This document shows positions 34,666 to 43,313 of a stretch of 64,000 nt of DNA, in pieces. This stretch comes from Paenibacillus sp. MBLB1832 (GTDB lineage: Bacteria; Bacillota; Bacilli; Paenibacillales; NBRC-103111): assembly GCF_032271945.1 (NCBI RefSeq), contig NZ_CP130319.1, positions 2,809,001-2,873,000 of the forward strand. Reading direction: 5' to 3'. A model generated the notes under the pieces. That model did no database searches. It worked only from the letters and a program-made list of their open reading frames with translations, and had not been told where the DNA came from. Positions within the stretch are counted from its first letter, which is position 1. Every line of letters starts with the position of its first letter. The translations under genes were made by a program, and so were the position numbers.

Positions 34666-35082
34666 GTGATGATCCTGCTTCAATTAAAACAAATGAATAA
34701 AGTAATTTTCAAAGAAAATTTGTTGAAGACAATTGAGGAAATTTCAATTAAGAAAGAAGGATTGATTTTTACCGATTACAAATTTGTTATAGAGCCTGTG
34801 GAGGAAAAAGACAAGCCACTAAATGCTGCAGATGATATGATGAGGCTGCACGTTTTAAGTAAAGAAAATATCGGAAACAGAAGAATAACATTGGACAACA
34901 CTGTAAATATGCTTTGTGGATTACAACCATTAGTACCTATATGGATAGATGTACGATTCGTCGAAATAATTGAAAATACCGCTGTTATTAAGTTACGTTG
35001 TAGCCTAAGATTTAGAAAACCGACTTTATTGAGAAATGCAGAAACTGGACATGCCCCATTTAAAGCAATTATTGATGAATAG
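34666..35082 (+). CDS. Hypothetical protein
   Basis: A 138-residue soluble protein with a conserved-looking core (NVMLRL-type strand VNMLCGLQPLVPIWIDVRFVEI, about 86-107). GTG start; an ATG at 34693 (NKVIFKENLL) may be the true start. Family not recognised. Confidence 0.6.
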   Translation: MMILLQLKQMNKVIFKENLLKTIEEISIKKEGLIFTDYKFVIEPVEEKDKPLNAADDMMRLHVLSKENIGNRRITLDNTVNMLCGLQPLVPIWIDVRFVEIIENTAVIKLRCSLRFRKPTLLRNAETGHAPFKAIIDE

Positions 35083-35120
35083 AGGATCTTTGTATGCAAT
35101 TACAATAAATTGATGTTTTC

Positions 35121-35145
35121 CTGCTCTAACGAGAAAGGAATGCTA
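35121..35145 (+). repeat. attC-like site 36 (left-half remnant)
   Basis: GCTCTAACGAGAAAGGAATG before the next ribosome binding site; no hairpin. Confidence 0.45.
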
Positions 35146-35166
35146 AAAATTAAGGGAGGATAATTA

Positions 35167-35535
35167 GTGAATCAAAATAAGTTTTGGTTTTTTATTGAAA
35201 GAGAACTACCAGAAATTACTGAAGACCTGAAACATAGTCTAAATTTACCTGACTACTATAGTGACTATGAAGATACATGGGAATGGTGTGAATCTGTAGC
35301 TAGAGATCAAAATGGAACTGATTGTTATTTCGATATAGCAAGAGAACATAATTGGAAGCATGGAAAATATGAATGCCCTGTAATATTTATATTAAAAAAT
35401 TTCCCTTCAAATATTGAAGAGCTAGGGAATAGAATAATGCAGAAGTTAAAAGTATCAGTGTATTATGGTCATGTAACTTATGAAGACTTTTCAAAGTATA
35501 CTTATAATATTATAAATAGTTGGTCTTACAAGTAA
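35167..35535 (+). CDS. Hypothetical protein, immunity-like
   Basis: A 122-residue acidic, Trp/Tyr-rich protein (WFFIERELPEITEDLKHSLNL, DYEDTWEWCESVARD, YECPVIFILKNFPSN). The acidic, aromatic make-up is like immunity proteins, but the family is not recognised. GTG start behind GGGAGGA. Confidence 0.65.
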   Translation: MNQNKFWFFIERELPEITEDLKHSLNLPDYYSDYEDTWEWCESVARDQNGTDCYFDIAREHNWKHGKYECPVIFILKNFPSNIEELGNRIMQKLKVSVYYGHVTYEDFSKYTYNIINSWSYK

Positions 35536-35571
35536 GATTTATTTTTTGGTATTAAAGAAGTTCTTTGTTAA

Positions 35572-35657
35572 AAACTCTAACGGAAATTATTACACAACAA
35601 CAGGCTGCCAGTTTATTACTCGGTAGCCTGTTGAACTATCGGGCAGATTACGTTAAT
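35572..35657 (+). repeat. attC-like site 37 (complete)
   Basis: Left half ACTCTAACGGAAATTATTAC, hairpin AACAGGCTGCC..GGTAGCCTGTT, right half AACTATCGGGCAGATTACGT. Between 35658 and 35871 I see no gene. Confidence 0.75.
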
Positions 35658-35871
35658 GATAAGTAATATAATCCAAATCAATGTGTAAAAGGGATAATGG
35701 GGATTTAATATTCCAAAGATACACTTCGACGAACAGCTTTTTCTTACTGAACTTATTAGTGCTGATGATTACAGTTAATAAAATTTATCAACAATTACCA
35801 ATCAGGCAAATGTAACTTTTTTCACAATTATTTCGTCTAGGAAGTAACTTTAGAAAAATGGAGGAAACGAA

Positions 35872-36309
35872 TTGAAATTTCGAATGATAATTCTCGTTCT
35901 AGCCATTATTTCAGTAATTACAGGTTGTACTGATGGAGTAAAAAAAGGAAATCAACTGACTTTGGATAAAGTAATTACGGCAATAAAGGCCGAAGGACCA
36001 GAGTTATTTTCCAAAGGTAAACTTGATGATGAATTTGTTGTTCTTAGCAAGGTGAAACCAAATGTGTTCAGTATCGGAAGTCCACTTGAAGATACAGCTA
36101 AGCTTGAGAACATCCACGTTTATATCTTTGATTCTGAACAAGCACGAATAGATGGACTTATAACATTTAATAAGCACCTTGAAACAGCCAAATTAGCGTA
36201 TTATGTAAAGGCGTATGAACAAAAAAACGCATTGGTCATTTATTATAGCTTCGGTGAGATAGATACAAAGTTCGGTGACAAGATTCAAAAAGCGATGGAA
36301 AAGTTATAA
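35872..36309 (+). CDS. Lipoprotein of unknown function
   Basis: A 145-residue lipoprotein: signal peptide with lipobox VITGC (Cys19), then a soluble alpha/beta domain with KVKPNVFSIGSPLEDTAKLENIHVYIFDSE. TTG start behind GGAGG. Not recognised; anchored to the outer face of the membrane by inference. Confidence 0.75.
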   Translation: MKFRMIILVLAIISVITGCTDGVKKGNQLTLDKVITAIKAEGPELFSKGKLDDEFVVLSKVKPNVFSIGSPLEDTAKLENIHVYIFDSEQARIDGLITFNKHLETAKLAYYVKAYEQKNALVIYYSFGEIDTKFGDKIQKAMEKL

Positions 36310-36310
36310 A

Positions 36311-36433
36311 GTTATTTTGGGAAACGATTGTCAATTTAGCCGCCTTCAGCGTAAGGCGGTTATTTTTTGGTCTAAAATCAACTTAATAATTTAACATAGT
36401 CATTTATTAAAGTAACGGGCAGTTTAGATGGGT
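36311..36433 (+). repeat. attC-like site 38 (left half decayed)
   Basis: TTTTGGGAAACGATTGTCAA left remnant, AGCCGCC..GGCGGTT terminator-type hairpin, right half AAGTAACGGGCAGTTTAGAT about 50 bp further on. The same spacer words occur at site 4. Confidence 0.65.
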
Positions 36434-36526
36434 AAGGTTGAAGGAATTTCAAAAATACAATATGTAGGAAAAAAGTTAATTTAAGCGAATATACTTTAGA
36501 GGATTACATATCTAGAGGAGGTCAGG

Positions 36527-36814
36527 ATGGGGAGTTTTGCTTTAATCTGTTTAATCGTTTTAACTCCATTAGTTGTAGCGATTTTTTATGGATGCGTATT
36601 ATTAGACTTTATTAATCCAAGCGCTCTTCAAGTTCAGCTTTTAGGTGTTATTATTATACTGTTCGGAATAATTGTTTTGCTGGCTTTTAAAGATTCTCCT
36701 GGATTTGGATTTACATTTGGGCTAATTGGGCTTATTACAGGCATACTCGGATCATTTAGAGAATCTCAAGTGGCTAAACAAGAAAAAGATGATTTAACTA
36801 ACGAGGAACAATAG
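36527..36814 (+). CDS. Small membrane protein ending inside a cassette site
   Basis: A 95-residue protein with three hydrophobic helices (about 4-24, 35-53, 58-76) and a short acidic tail. The last five codons and stop (LTNEEQ, TAG) are encoded by the left half-site itself, so the site contributes protein sequence. ATG behind GGAGG. Family not recognised. Confidence 0.7.
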   Translation: MGSFALICLIVLTPLVVAIFYGCVLLDFINPSALQVQLLGVIIILFGIIVLLAFKDSPGFGFTFGLIGLITGILGSFRESQVAKQEKDDLTNEEQ

Positions 36815-36877
36815 TTCAATATCAAGGGCTGCCGCGAGGCAGCCCTTAGCTTAACTAAAGGGCAGATTAACGCAACA
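36794..36877 (+). repeat. attC-like site 39 (complete)
   Basis: Left half AACTAACGAGGAACAATAGT, hairpin AAGGGCTGCCGCGAGGCAGC, right half AACTAAAGGGCAGATTAACG. Confidence 0.85.
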
Positions 36878-36916
36878 TTTACCATCCTAATGCGTCAAAT
36901 TAGAAGAGGTGGATAA

Positions 36917-37393
36917 ATGAGGAAATTTAATGTGTTATTAATACTTTGCATACTAATAACTGGGTGTAGTAGTAGCAAACAGGTTGAAGTAAAAAGCAAA
37001 TCAATACTTTATGATTTTAGAGAACCTTTTAGCTTTCCATTTGAAGTTAATGAGGTTCGTTCAGAGATCGCAATTGATAATCCAGAATATATCCAACAAT
37101 TCGTATTTCATTATAAAAACAAGCAGACTCTGCAAGAAATAAAATACATTTTAAGCAAGGTTATTGATAAACCAGAGGAACTACCCAAACAAAGCAAGCA
37201 GCCCCTAGAACTTAAAAGTGGGAAACAAGCGTATTACCAAGAAGATATGACTAGCCAATCAATATGGTGGGAAGGTCAAAATGGTTTCTTAGCTCGATTT
37301 GTTTATTATATTGACGGAAATCGTGAGCAACTAGGTAGCAATAAATTAGCTCAATCCGACTTCATAGGTTTAGTAAATCAGGTTCAACAGTAA
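36917..37393 (+). CDS. Lipoprotein of unknown function
   Basis: A 158-residue lipoprotein with lipobox LITGC (Cys17) and a short Ser-rich linker, then a soluble domain (FSFPFEVNEVRSEIAIDNPEYIQQF, SIWWEGQNGFLARFVYYIDG). ATG behind AGAGGTGG. Family not recognised. Confidence 0.75.
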   Translation: MRKFNVLLILCILITGCSSSKQVEVKSKSILYDFREPFSFPFEVNEVRSEIAIDNPEYIQQFVFHYKNKQTLQEIKYILSKVIDKPEELPKQSKQPLELKSGKQAYYQEDMTSQSIWWEGQNGFLARFVYYIDGNREQLGSNKLAQSDFIGLVNQVQQ

Positions 37394-37421
37394 TGCAAAT
37401 AAAAATAATATTCGAGCATGA

Positions 37422-37523
37422 TTGAACTAACTGAGAACTTTAGCTCAATAGTACCTTCGCGGCAGCCGACCAGTTAGATATCGGCTGCTTTTTCATTGAG
37501 CTAAGGGGAAGTTACTGAGCTTA
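37422..37523 (+). repeat. attC-like site 40 (complete, diverged)
   Basis: Left half AACTAACTGAGAACTTTAGC, hairpin CGGCAGCCGA..TCGGCTGC, right half AGCTAAGGGGAAGTTACTGA. Confidence 0.7.
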
Positions 37524-37774
37524 AATGAATCCCATTATTCATTGTTTGGGATCTTGTATCCCCGAAATGGAGCGAGTGGTGTGTGAGGTGTTTAAGTAAT
37601 GTAATTTAAATAAAATCCTAGAATTGGATATGTAATTAGTATCACGTTCTAGGGTTGTTTTAATTTTAATGATGTATTTTAGGTTTTGGTGATTTAATAT
37701 TTGTTAAATATAGGATATAGTTTAATGAATTTCGGGAGATTTTAACTAGAAAAAAAGCAGGAGGTTCATTCAAG

Positions 37775-38075
37775 GTGGGGGTCTACTTATTAAAATATCT
37801 TTCTCTCAAAAATTTGTTTATCGTATGAACTCATATATAAGTGCTGCAAGTTCAAATTAGTATATGGGCGGCTCTATTTAAAGGACAGCAGGAGATTAGC
37901 GGTGTTTATAAAGGATATGATTACTTTTGTTATCGTGAATTCTGTATTAAGTTCGCTTATTTATTCGAATATTGCAAATGAGATTGGGAACAGAGAAGTT
38001 AATGGTTCAATTAGTACAGACTTTATTAAACTAATGAATTTATTTAGGTTAGGTTTAACCACTTTCTGAATGAAT
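37775..38075 (+). pseudogene. Broken ABC-2 permease gene
   Basis: With one frameshift near 37820, the region reads VYRMNSYISAA... then MITFVIVNSVLSSLIYSNIA and NEIGNREVNGSISTDFIKLMN, which lines up with residues 20-105 of the intact permease at 38293 (MINYIIVSALIGSLIDSSIH...VVDGSLSLDFIKPMN). It is truncated after about 95 residues. A relative of the next gene rather than a copy, since the DNA has diverged strongly. Confidence 0.75.
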
Positions 38076-38292
38076 ACTTCTTTTTATATTGATTGGTTTA
38101 TGAAGGCATTTTTTAAAATGATTTGGGGATGGAGATTTGTATATGGATTCACAACACCCTTGGAACGATAGCTTAGTTTCAACACGTAAAGTCAGACTCC
38201 GGATTGAAACGCAGAACCACATAATGAAATCTACGAGATATTTTCATTTCTCCAAAAATTTTATCCTATGAAAATAAGTGAGGGAGAGAGTG

Positions 38293-39084
38293 ATGGGGTT
38301 ATACATCGAAGTAATTAGGACGGCTTTCAAACAAAGTTTTGCCTATCGGCTGAATACGTACATATCAACGATTACCTCCGTTTTCAGCCTTGTGGTACTA
38401 GTAAATATTTGGTCATCGCTGTTTCATAATCAGTCCATGGTTAAGGGCATTCAGTTACCTGATATGATCAATTATATCATCGTAAGTGCGCTGATCGGCA
38501 GTTTGATTGACTCTAGTATCCATACGAAAATAGGAACCAAAGTAGTTGATGGATCCTTGTCACTGGATTTTATTAAACCGATGAATTTTAAATTCTATAT
38601 GTTCGCTGAGCAGCTAGGGGATAACTTATTTAGACTATTGTTCAACACGATTCCAGCCTGCTTGCTCGTCGCACTGATATGGGGATTTCATCCACCTACA
38701 CAACCTTATCAGATCATTTTCTTTATTATTAGTTTAATCAATGGGCTCATTCTTTGTTATTATTTTAATTTCATTCTTGGGCTGTTCGTATTTTACCTGG
38801 ATTCACCGTTTTTCATAGATTGGGTTAGCGCCGCCCTGTTCCAATTGTTTGCAGGAGCCTTCGTGCCACTTTGGTTTTATCCGACTTTTCTATACAACAT
38901 AAGCATGTATTTACCTTTCCGGTTGTTTACTTTCGAGCCGATTTCCATTTTCGTCGGGAAAACAGATTTTTCGGGATCCCTTTCGGTAATTGGCTTACAG
39001 TTTCTATGGATAGCTGTGTTTGTTGCTGTGGAGAAAATGCTATGGAACAATGCTCATAAAATCGTCGACATTCATGGAGGCTGA
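38293..39084 (+). CDS. ABC-2 type exporter permease, first subunit
   Basis: A 263-residue membrane protein with about six helices; it begins YIEVIRTAFKQSFAYRLNTYISTITSVFSL and contains VVDGSLSLDFIKPMNFKFY. It matches the ABC-2 permeases paired with COG4586-type ATPases. ATG at 38293 is preferred because of GGGAGAGAG upstream. First gene of a three-gene operon, 2 bp ahead of the second. It probably moves a lipid, peptide or drug across the membrane; substrate unknown. Confidence 0.85.
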   Translation: MGLYIEVIRTAFKQSFAYRLNTYISTITSVFSLVVLVNIWSSLFHNQSMVKGIQLPDMINYIIVSALIGSLIDSSIHTKIGTKVVDGSLSLDFIKPMNFKFYMFAEQLGDNLFRLLFNTIPACLLVALIWGFHPPTQPYQIIFFIISLINGLILCYYFNFILGLFVFYLDSPFFIDWVSAALFQLFAGAFVPLWFYPTFLYNISMYLPFRLFTFEPISIFVGKTDFSGSLSVIGLQFLWIAVFVAVEKMLWNNAHKIVDIHGG

Positions 39085-39086
39085 AG

Positions 39087-39890
39087 ATGGAATACTTATC
39101 GCTTTACCTCAAATTCGTTCAGATAAAATTTCGTGGGATTGCTGAATATAGAGGTGCCTTTTGGACTATGTATTTCGCAAAATTCATTGGTTTTGCAACG
39201 GATTTCATCATGATCTGGCTGTTAGTTTATCGGTTTCAATCTGTTGCAGGATGGAACACCTATGAAATCATGTTGTTGTATGCTCTTAACTTGGTCTCTT
39301 ATTCGTTTTCTGCTTTTTTTCTGTTTCATCCGTTTACCAAGCTATCGTCGCGTATCCAGTCTGGAGAGTTCGATGAAATTTTAACGAAACCTTTGAATCC
39401 CTTTCTCTATTTGGCTTGCAGAGAATTCAGTACGGGGTATCTCAGTAATTTGACTGTGGCTTTTTCAGTTCTAGCGTTCACGTTCTTCAAGTTACAAATC
39501 CCATTATCGCCAGCAAATATTGGTTTCCTAATTGTGACAGTGCTGGGCGGTTCACTTATCCAAGGTGCGGCCTTCATATTAACAAATACGCCTTCTTTCT
39601 GGATCGTGAAGAATAACCGACTCCAGTCTCTGCTTATGGGAGTTCCTAGTAACTTTGTTCGTTATCCCATTACAGCCTACAATAAGGCGATTCAAATCAT
39701 TTTGACTGTGGTTCTGCCTTATGCTTTTATAAGCTACTATCCTGCTCAGTTTTTTTTGAAAAAGCAGGAAACGGTGCTCTTTCCACAGACGCTCCAGTAT
39801 ATGACGCTTGCTGTGGGTGGCGTCCTCTTTTTCATCGCATACCAATATTGGAAGCTAGGTCTTAAACATTACAACAGCACAGGATCGTAA
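39087..39890 (+). CDS. ABC-2 type exporter permease, second subunit
   Basis: A 267-residue membrane protein with six likely helices; FVQIKFRGIAEYRGAFWTMYFAKFIGFATDF at the start and RIQSGEFDEILTKPLNPFLYL in the middle are typical of the second permease of this exporter type (DUF990-like). ATG behind GGAGG; the ribosome binding site lies in the end of the preceding gene, so translation is probably coupled. Confidence 0.87.
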   Translation: MEYLSLYLKFVQIKFRGIAEYRGAFWTMYFAKFIGFATDFIMIWLLVYRFQSVAGWNTYEIMLLYALNLVSYSFSAFFLFHPFTKLSSRIQSGEFDEILTKPLNPFLYLACREFSTGYLSNLTVAFSVLAFTFFKLQIPLSPANIGFLIVTVLGGSLIQGAAFILTNTPSFWIVKNNRLQSLLMGVPSNFVRYPITAYNKAIQIILTVVLPYAFISYYPAQFFLKKQETVLFPQTLQYMTLAVGGVLFFIAYQYWKLGLKHYNSTGS

Positions 39891-39902
39891 GGAGGAACTA
39901 AC

Positions 39903-40925
39903 ATGGAATTAATTGAGGTTTCTGAGGTCTCGAAGGAGTTTCTTGTATATAAGCGAAAAAAAGGATTTTGGAACACACTTGCTGGTCTTGTTTCGAGGGA
40001 ATATGAAGTAAAGAAAGCGGTAAATCAAGTCAGTTTTTCTATAACTAAAGGAGAAATGGTCGGATACGTTGGGCCAAATGGCGCAGGTAAATCAACGACG
40101 ATCAAAATGCTATGTGGTATTCTAACACCGACTTCTGGACAGGTCATAGTTGATGGCCGGTTGCCTTATGAAAGCCGTAAGGAAAATGCACTTCGAATCG
40201 GCGTTGTTTTTGGGCAACGATCACAGCTTTTCTGGGATTTGCCGATGGGAGAGACGTTTGAGCTTTATAAAAAAATGTACAAGATTGAGGACAAACGCTA
40301 CAAGGAAAACTTGGAATATTTTATCGAGCTGCTTGAGATGGAAGAGTTTCTAAATCGTCCTGTCCGCCAACTAAGTTTGGGTCAAAAGATGAGAGCCAAC
40401 TTAGCGATTTCGATGCTCCATGATCCGGAAATTGTGTATTTGGATGAGCCAACGATCGGACTAGATGTCCTAGCCAAAAGTAGGATTCGCCAGTTTCTAC
40501 GTGAAGTTAACCGTCAAAAAAAGACGACTGTGATTCTAACAACGCATGATATGGATGATATCGAGCAAATTTGCGACCGCCTTATTATGATTGACAGGGG
40601 ACAGCTGCAATTTGACGGTAAATTGGATGAATTCAAACGCACTTACAGTGGCGGGTATATGCTTATCGTTGATTTCAAAGATGAGAGCGCCTTGGTTAGC
40701 GACCCACGTTTGAAATTGGTAAAGCAGGAGGGGCCAAGGAAGCATTTTTCTTTCCATAAGGAAGATATTAGTGTTGCCGAAGCAGTTTCTCACATCACTG
40801 GGCGTCACCAAATTGATGATTTGCAAATTAAAGAGCCCGATATTGAAGAAATCATCAAGTCGATGTATGTACGGCAATCTAACCATGACAAATATGATGG
40901 GAAAAATGTTGTGAATCTCGCTTGA
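39903..40925 (+). CDS. ABC exporter ATP-binding protein
   Basis: A 340-residue ATPase that powers the two preceding permeases. Walker A GPNGAGKST (about residue 59), Q-loop FGQRSQLFWDLP, signature LSLGQKMR, Walker B IVYLDEPTIGLD and switch THDMDD are all present. The N-terminal VSKEFLVYKRKKGFWNTLAGL and the C-terminal extension (after about 240) fit COG4586-type transporters. ATG behind AAGGAGG. The operon is the largest functional unit between two cassette sites. Confidence 0.93.
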   Translation: MELIEVSEVSKEFLVYKRKKGFWNTLAGLVSREYEVKKAVNQVSFSITKGEMVGYVGPNGAGKSTTIKMLCGILTPTSGQVIVDGRLPYESRKENALRIGVVFGQRSQLFWDLPMGETFELYKKMYKIEDKRYKENLEYFIELLEMEEFLNRPVRQLSLGQKMRANLAISMLHDPEIVYLDEPTIGLDVLAKSRIRQFLREVNRQKKTTVILTTHDMDDIEQICDRLIMIDRGQLQFDGKLDEFKRTYSGGYMLIVDFKDESALVSDPRLKLVKQEGPRKHFSFHKEDISVAEAVSHITGRHQIDDLQIKEPDIEEIIKSMYVRQSNHDKYDGKNVVNLA

Positions 40926-41013
40926 AATATCGATAGCACAATAAACAGGGAGCAGATTGCCGCGGCAGATACTCCCTGTTTTTATTAAAGTAACGGGCAG
41001 GATAATGGAAATC
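40925..41013 (+). repeat. attC-like site 41 (left half decayed)
   Basis: ATATCGATAGCAC remnant, hairpin AACAGGGAGCAG..ATACTCCCTGTT, right half AAGTAACGGGCAGGATAATG. Confidence 0.7.
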
Positions 41014-41066
41014 ATTTGAAGAAATTAAAGGGGATGGATAAACAAGATTCAAAGGAGATGTACTTA

Positions 41067-41663
41067 ATGCCATTAGGAATCCATATCGAGTTTCGTCTTC
41101 CTCTACAAATAATCGTCATGGTTACTGTTATCATTTTTTATCTTGTCGTTAAAATACGGAAACAAACGTTTTCTTGGAGATCGTGTTTAATTCAACTTTC
41201 ATTCGTGTATTATCTACTTAAACTAATTTCTGTTACGTTGTTTCCTATCTATATTGGATTAACAGATGCGGGAAACATTCAAATTCTTCCAGATAGTAAC
41301 TTCATACCTTTCCGAAGTTTTTTTAATTCAATAAGAATTGGAGAAGGGCTTCGTCAAAACGGAGGAAATATCGTCATGATGTTCCCACTAGGTTTCTACA
41401 TTCCATTATTACGAAAAGGGTTTGTTTCCTTTCGTAAAGCAATATTCACTGGCATTTTGGTATCAGCTTCGATCGAGGGTTTACAGGGGGTTGAGAATGT
41501 CATTTTCGGCGGAATGGATACACGAATCGTTGATATAGATGATGTGATTCTAAATACAATTGGTACAATATTAGGGTATGGAGTTACTCGTTTAATATAT
41601 ATATTTCTCAAACAATTTCGACCCAAAACGTACATACATGAAAAGTTAAATATTGGTGACTGA
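41067..41663 (+). CDS. VanZ-like family membrane protein
   Basis: A 198-residue membrane protein with four or five helices and the VanZ pattern: ILPDSNFIPFRSF, GGNIVMMFPLGFYIPLL, SIEGLQG and TRIVDIDDVILNTIGTILGYG. VanZ relatives can lower sensitivity to teicoplanin-type glycopeptides, but most are uncharacterised. ATG at 41067 is chosen for its spacing from AAAGGAG; earlier in-frame ATGs at 41034 and 41058 lie too close to their ribosome binding sites. Single-gene cassette. Confidence 0.85.
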   Translation: MPLGIHIEFRLPLQIIVMVTVIIFYLVVKIRKQTFSWRSCLIQLSFVYYLLKLISVTLFPIYIGLTDAGNIQILPDSNFIPFRSFFNSIRIGEGLRQNGGNIVMMFPLGFYIPLLRKGFVSFRKAIFTGILVSASIEGLQGVENVIFGGMDTRIVDIDDVILNTIGTILGYGVTRLIYIFLKQFRPKTYIHEKLNIGD

Positions 41664-41702
41664 AAAATTTGAACAGATGCCCTAACTCACAGAACGCCTT
41701 TC

Positions 41703-41731
41703 ACCCCGCTAACGGGCAGATTACTTCAATA
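41703..41731 (+). repeat. attC-like site 42 (right half only)
   Basis: CCCGCTAACGGGCAGATTAC. The preceding CTTTCACC resembles site 51b, but no hairpin survives. Confidence 0.6.
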
Positions 41732-41839
41732 CTCTGAGCTCATAGTCTCTTAAGGAAATTAAGGATATTCGATACTGGAGAATGGTTATAATAGGAGAGA
41801 TATTGCCATAAGGAGTTTTAAATAAAAAGGAGCTTTATA

Positions 41840-42082
41840 ATGGGGATCATAGGGAATATTATCAGCATACTTATTACATTTTACTTATTAAAGACAACTA
41901 AGTCCGCATACGTATGGAAATTAGCTTTTATCATGACATTTATATATTTGATTATTTTTTTTAACATAAACAAATATTATATCTCACTGAATTACAGTCC
42001 TTTGTCTGTTTTCACTTTGCTAGTAGGTATCATTTATGGAGCCATCTTTTTTAAATTTTCGTTCAAGAAAATATTCTCGTGA
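41840..42082 (+). CDS. Small membrane protein
   Basis: An 80-residue protein with three hydrophobic helices (about 3-19, 26-44, 53-72) and a basic end (KFSFKKIFS). ATG behind AAAAGGAG. Extended -10 like TGGTTATAAT lies at about 41783. Not recognised. Confidence 0.65.
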   Translation: MGIIGNIISILITFYLLKTTKSAYVWKLAFIMTFIYLIIFFNINKYYISLNYSPLSVFTLLVGIIYGAIFFKFSFKKIFS

Positions 42083-42123
42083 TCAGCCATTGTTGAGCTA
42101 AATGTACTTTTTTTAAACTCATT

Positions 42124-42219
42124 AAGCGCTATCGGGAAACGAGAATTCAATTACAACTAAGTGAAGCTGCCGGACGTTTTTCGGCAGCTTTTGTTACGTA
42201 TACGGACAGTATAAGTTAG
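42124..42219 (+). repeat. attC-like site 43 (complete)
   Basis: Left half GCGCTATCGGGAAACGAGAA, hairpin GAAGCTGCCGG-ACGTTTTT-CGGCAGCTTTT, right half CGTATACGGACAGTATAAGT. Confidence 0.75.
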
Positions 42220-42302
42220 CGGTCTTGAGTTGATAATGAAGGATACAACACAACATTAAAGAAAATGAACCCAAAGGAAATCACAGGAGCGAGAACATAA
42301 CA

Positions 42303-42482
42303 ATGAGGAAAATGATTAAGTCCATTCTTGTAAAAGTAGTAATCGCCGCTATCTTGACAATCATACTCAGCGCTGTTCTTTATTTTTTAGGTCGTGGTCC
42401 GAATCCGATTGGGATCTTTATCTTTATTATGATTATACTCTTCTTTTGGGATTGGTTATTATGGGGAATAATAAATCGATGA
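42303..42482 (+). CDS. Very small two-helix membrane protein
   Basis: A 59-residue frame starting with ATG. Two hydrophobic helices (about 9-27 and 35-52) are joined by LGRGPNPIG; the start is basic (MRKMIKSILVK). A weak ribosome binding site (GGAGCGAG) lies about 12 bases upstream. It is the only plausible gene between sites 43 and 44. Confidence 0.55.
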   Translation: MRKMIKSILVKVVIAAILTIILSAVLYFLGRGPNPIGIFIFIMIILFFWDWLLWGIINR

Positions 42483-42490
42483 TAAATTAG

Positions 42491-42584
42491 ATTGAACACT
42501 ACAGGGTGAACGATAGTGGAGGAGCTTGCTTGTTGGCGGGCTTCTTTTTTATTTCTTGAAGTATCGGGCAGCATTCCTATTATG
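42491..42584 (+). repeat. attC-like site 44 (complete)
   Basis: Left half ACTACAGGGTGAACGATAGT, hairpin GGAGGAGCTTGC..GGCGGGCTTCTTTT, right half AAGTATCGGGCAGCATTCCT. Confidence 0.7.
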
Positions 42585-42599
42585 TAGAAATACGAGGTT

Positions 42600-42813
42600 T
42601 GAAAACAAAAAGGCTCCTTGGTATGATGTATTTGAATCAGTTGCTTACCAGTGACAGAGCCAGTAGCGTTAGAAGGCTTCGAGAAGTAGTTTGTAAATTG
42701 GTTCAGGAAGATCTTTGTCGGTGTCAAGAACCTTGTCAGAATGAAGTCCGCGTATACCGTGGGCTTTTTTATTTACCTCCTCAAGTTCTTGTCATTTGGT
42801 GATGATGTAACTT
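42600..42813 (+). pseudogene. Decayed cassette gene
   Basis: No frame is convincing over the whole interval. One reads KKAPWYDVFESVAYQ then stops; another reads GVKNLVRMKSAYTVGFFIYLLKFLSFGDDVTC and ends at the TAA of the next half-site. I read this as a frameshifted remnant, family unknown. Confidence 0.35.
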
Positions 42814-42838
42814 GCTAACGAGCAGTCTTGCTATAAAT
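42808..42838 (+). repeat. attC-like site 45 (right half only)
   Basis: TTGCTAACGAGCAGTCTTGC. Confidence 0.5.
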
Positions 42839-42947
42839 ATAAGCAGGTACTAGATGAAAATAGTACTAATTAATTAACCCCAAATACTGTATTCTTCTGT
42901 TGTAGGAAAGAGTTAATACAGGCAAAATTTATTGGGGAGTGAAGATA

Positions 42948-43289
42948 TTGAATAATAATTTTCATCCGAATATGACTAATTTATTCTACATTAAGTGTGC
43001 AACATTTCTTTTTCTAAATGTGTTAATTGGAATGTTTTCAGTAACAGTTTTTATCTTAGGGTTTTCCTTTATCTTTCATTTTATGGGACCGTCACCAACT
43101 GAGTTGGAATGGTTTCTTTGTTTACTTATATGGTCTGGATATATTATTTGTTGTCTTTGTTTAAATATTTTTATTTTCAGAAGGATGAGTACTGGTTTTC
43201 GGTGGGGGATGTTTATATTAGGGATATGTATTATAACAATTAGCGGAATCTTATTTGGTGGAATAGTAGCTGAACACTTTTCATTTTAA
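42948..43289 (+). CDS. Membrane protein
   Basis: A 113-residue protein with three to four hydrophobic helices (FLFLNVLIGMFSVTVFILGF, WFLCLLIWSGYIICCLCLNI, GMFILGICIITISGILFGG). TTG at 42948 is chosen for spacing from GGGGAG; GTG at 42939 is an alternative. Its downstream site is split by two IS110-family elements. Not recognised. Confidence 0.65.
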   Translation: MNNNFHPNMTNLFYIKCATFLFLNVLIGMFSVTVFILGFSFIFHFMGPSPTELEWFLCLLIWSGYIICCLCLNIFIFRRMSTGFRWGMFILGICIITISGILFGGIVAEHFSF

Positions 43290-43304
43290 ATCCACATTGA
43301 ATAA

Positions 43305-43313
43305 CATGCTAAC
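43305..43313 (+). repeat. attC-like site 46, 5' piece
   Basis: CATGCTAAC, the start of a left half-site; it resumes at 46850 with CTAACG. Confidence 0.55.
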
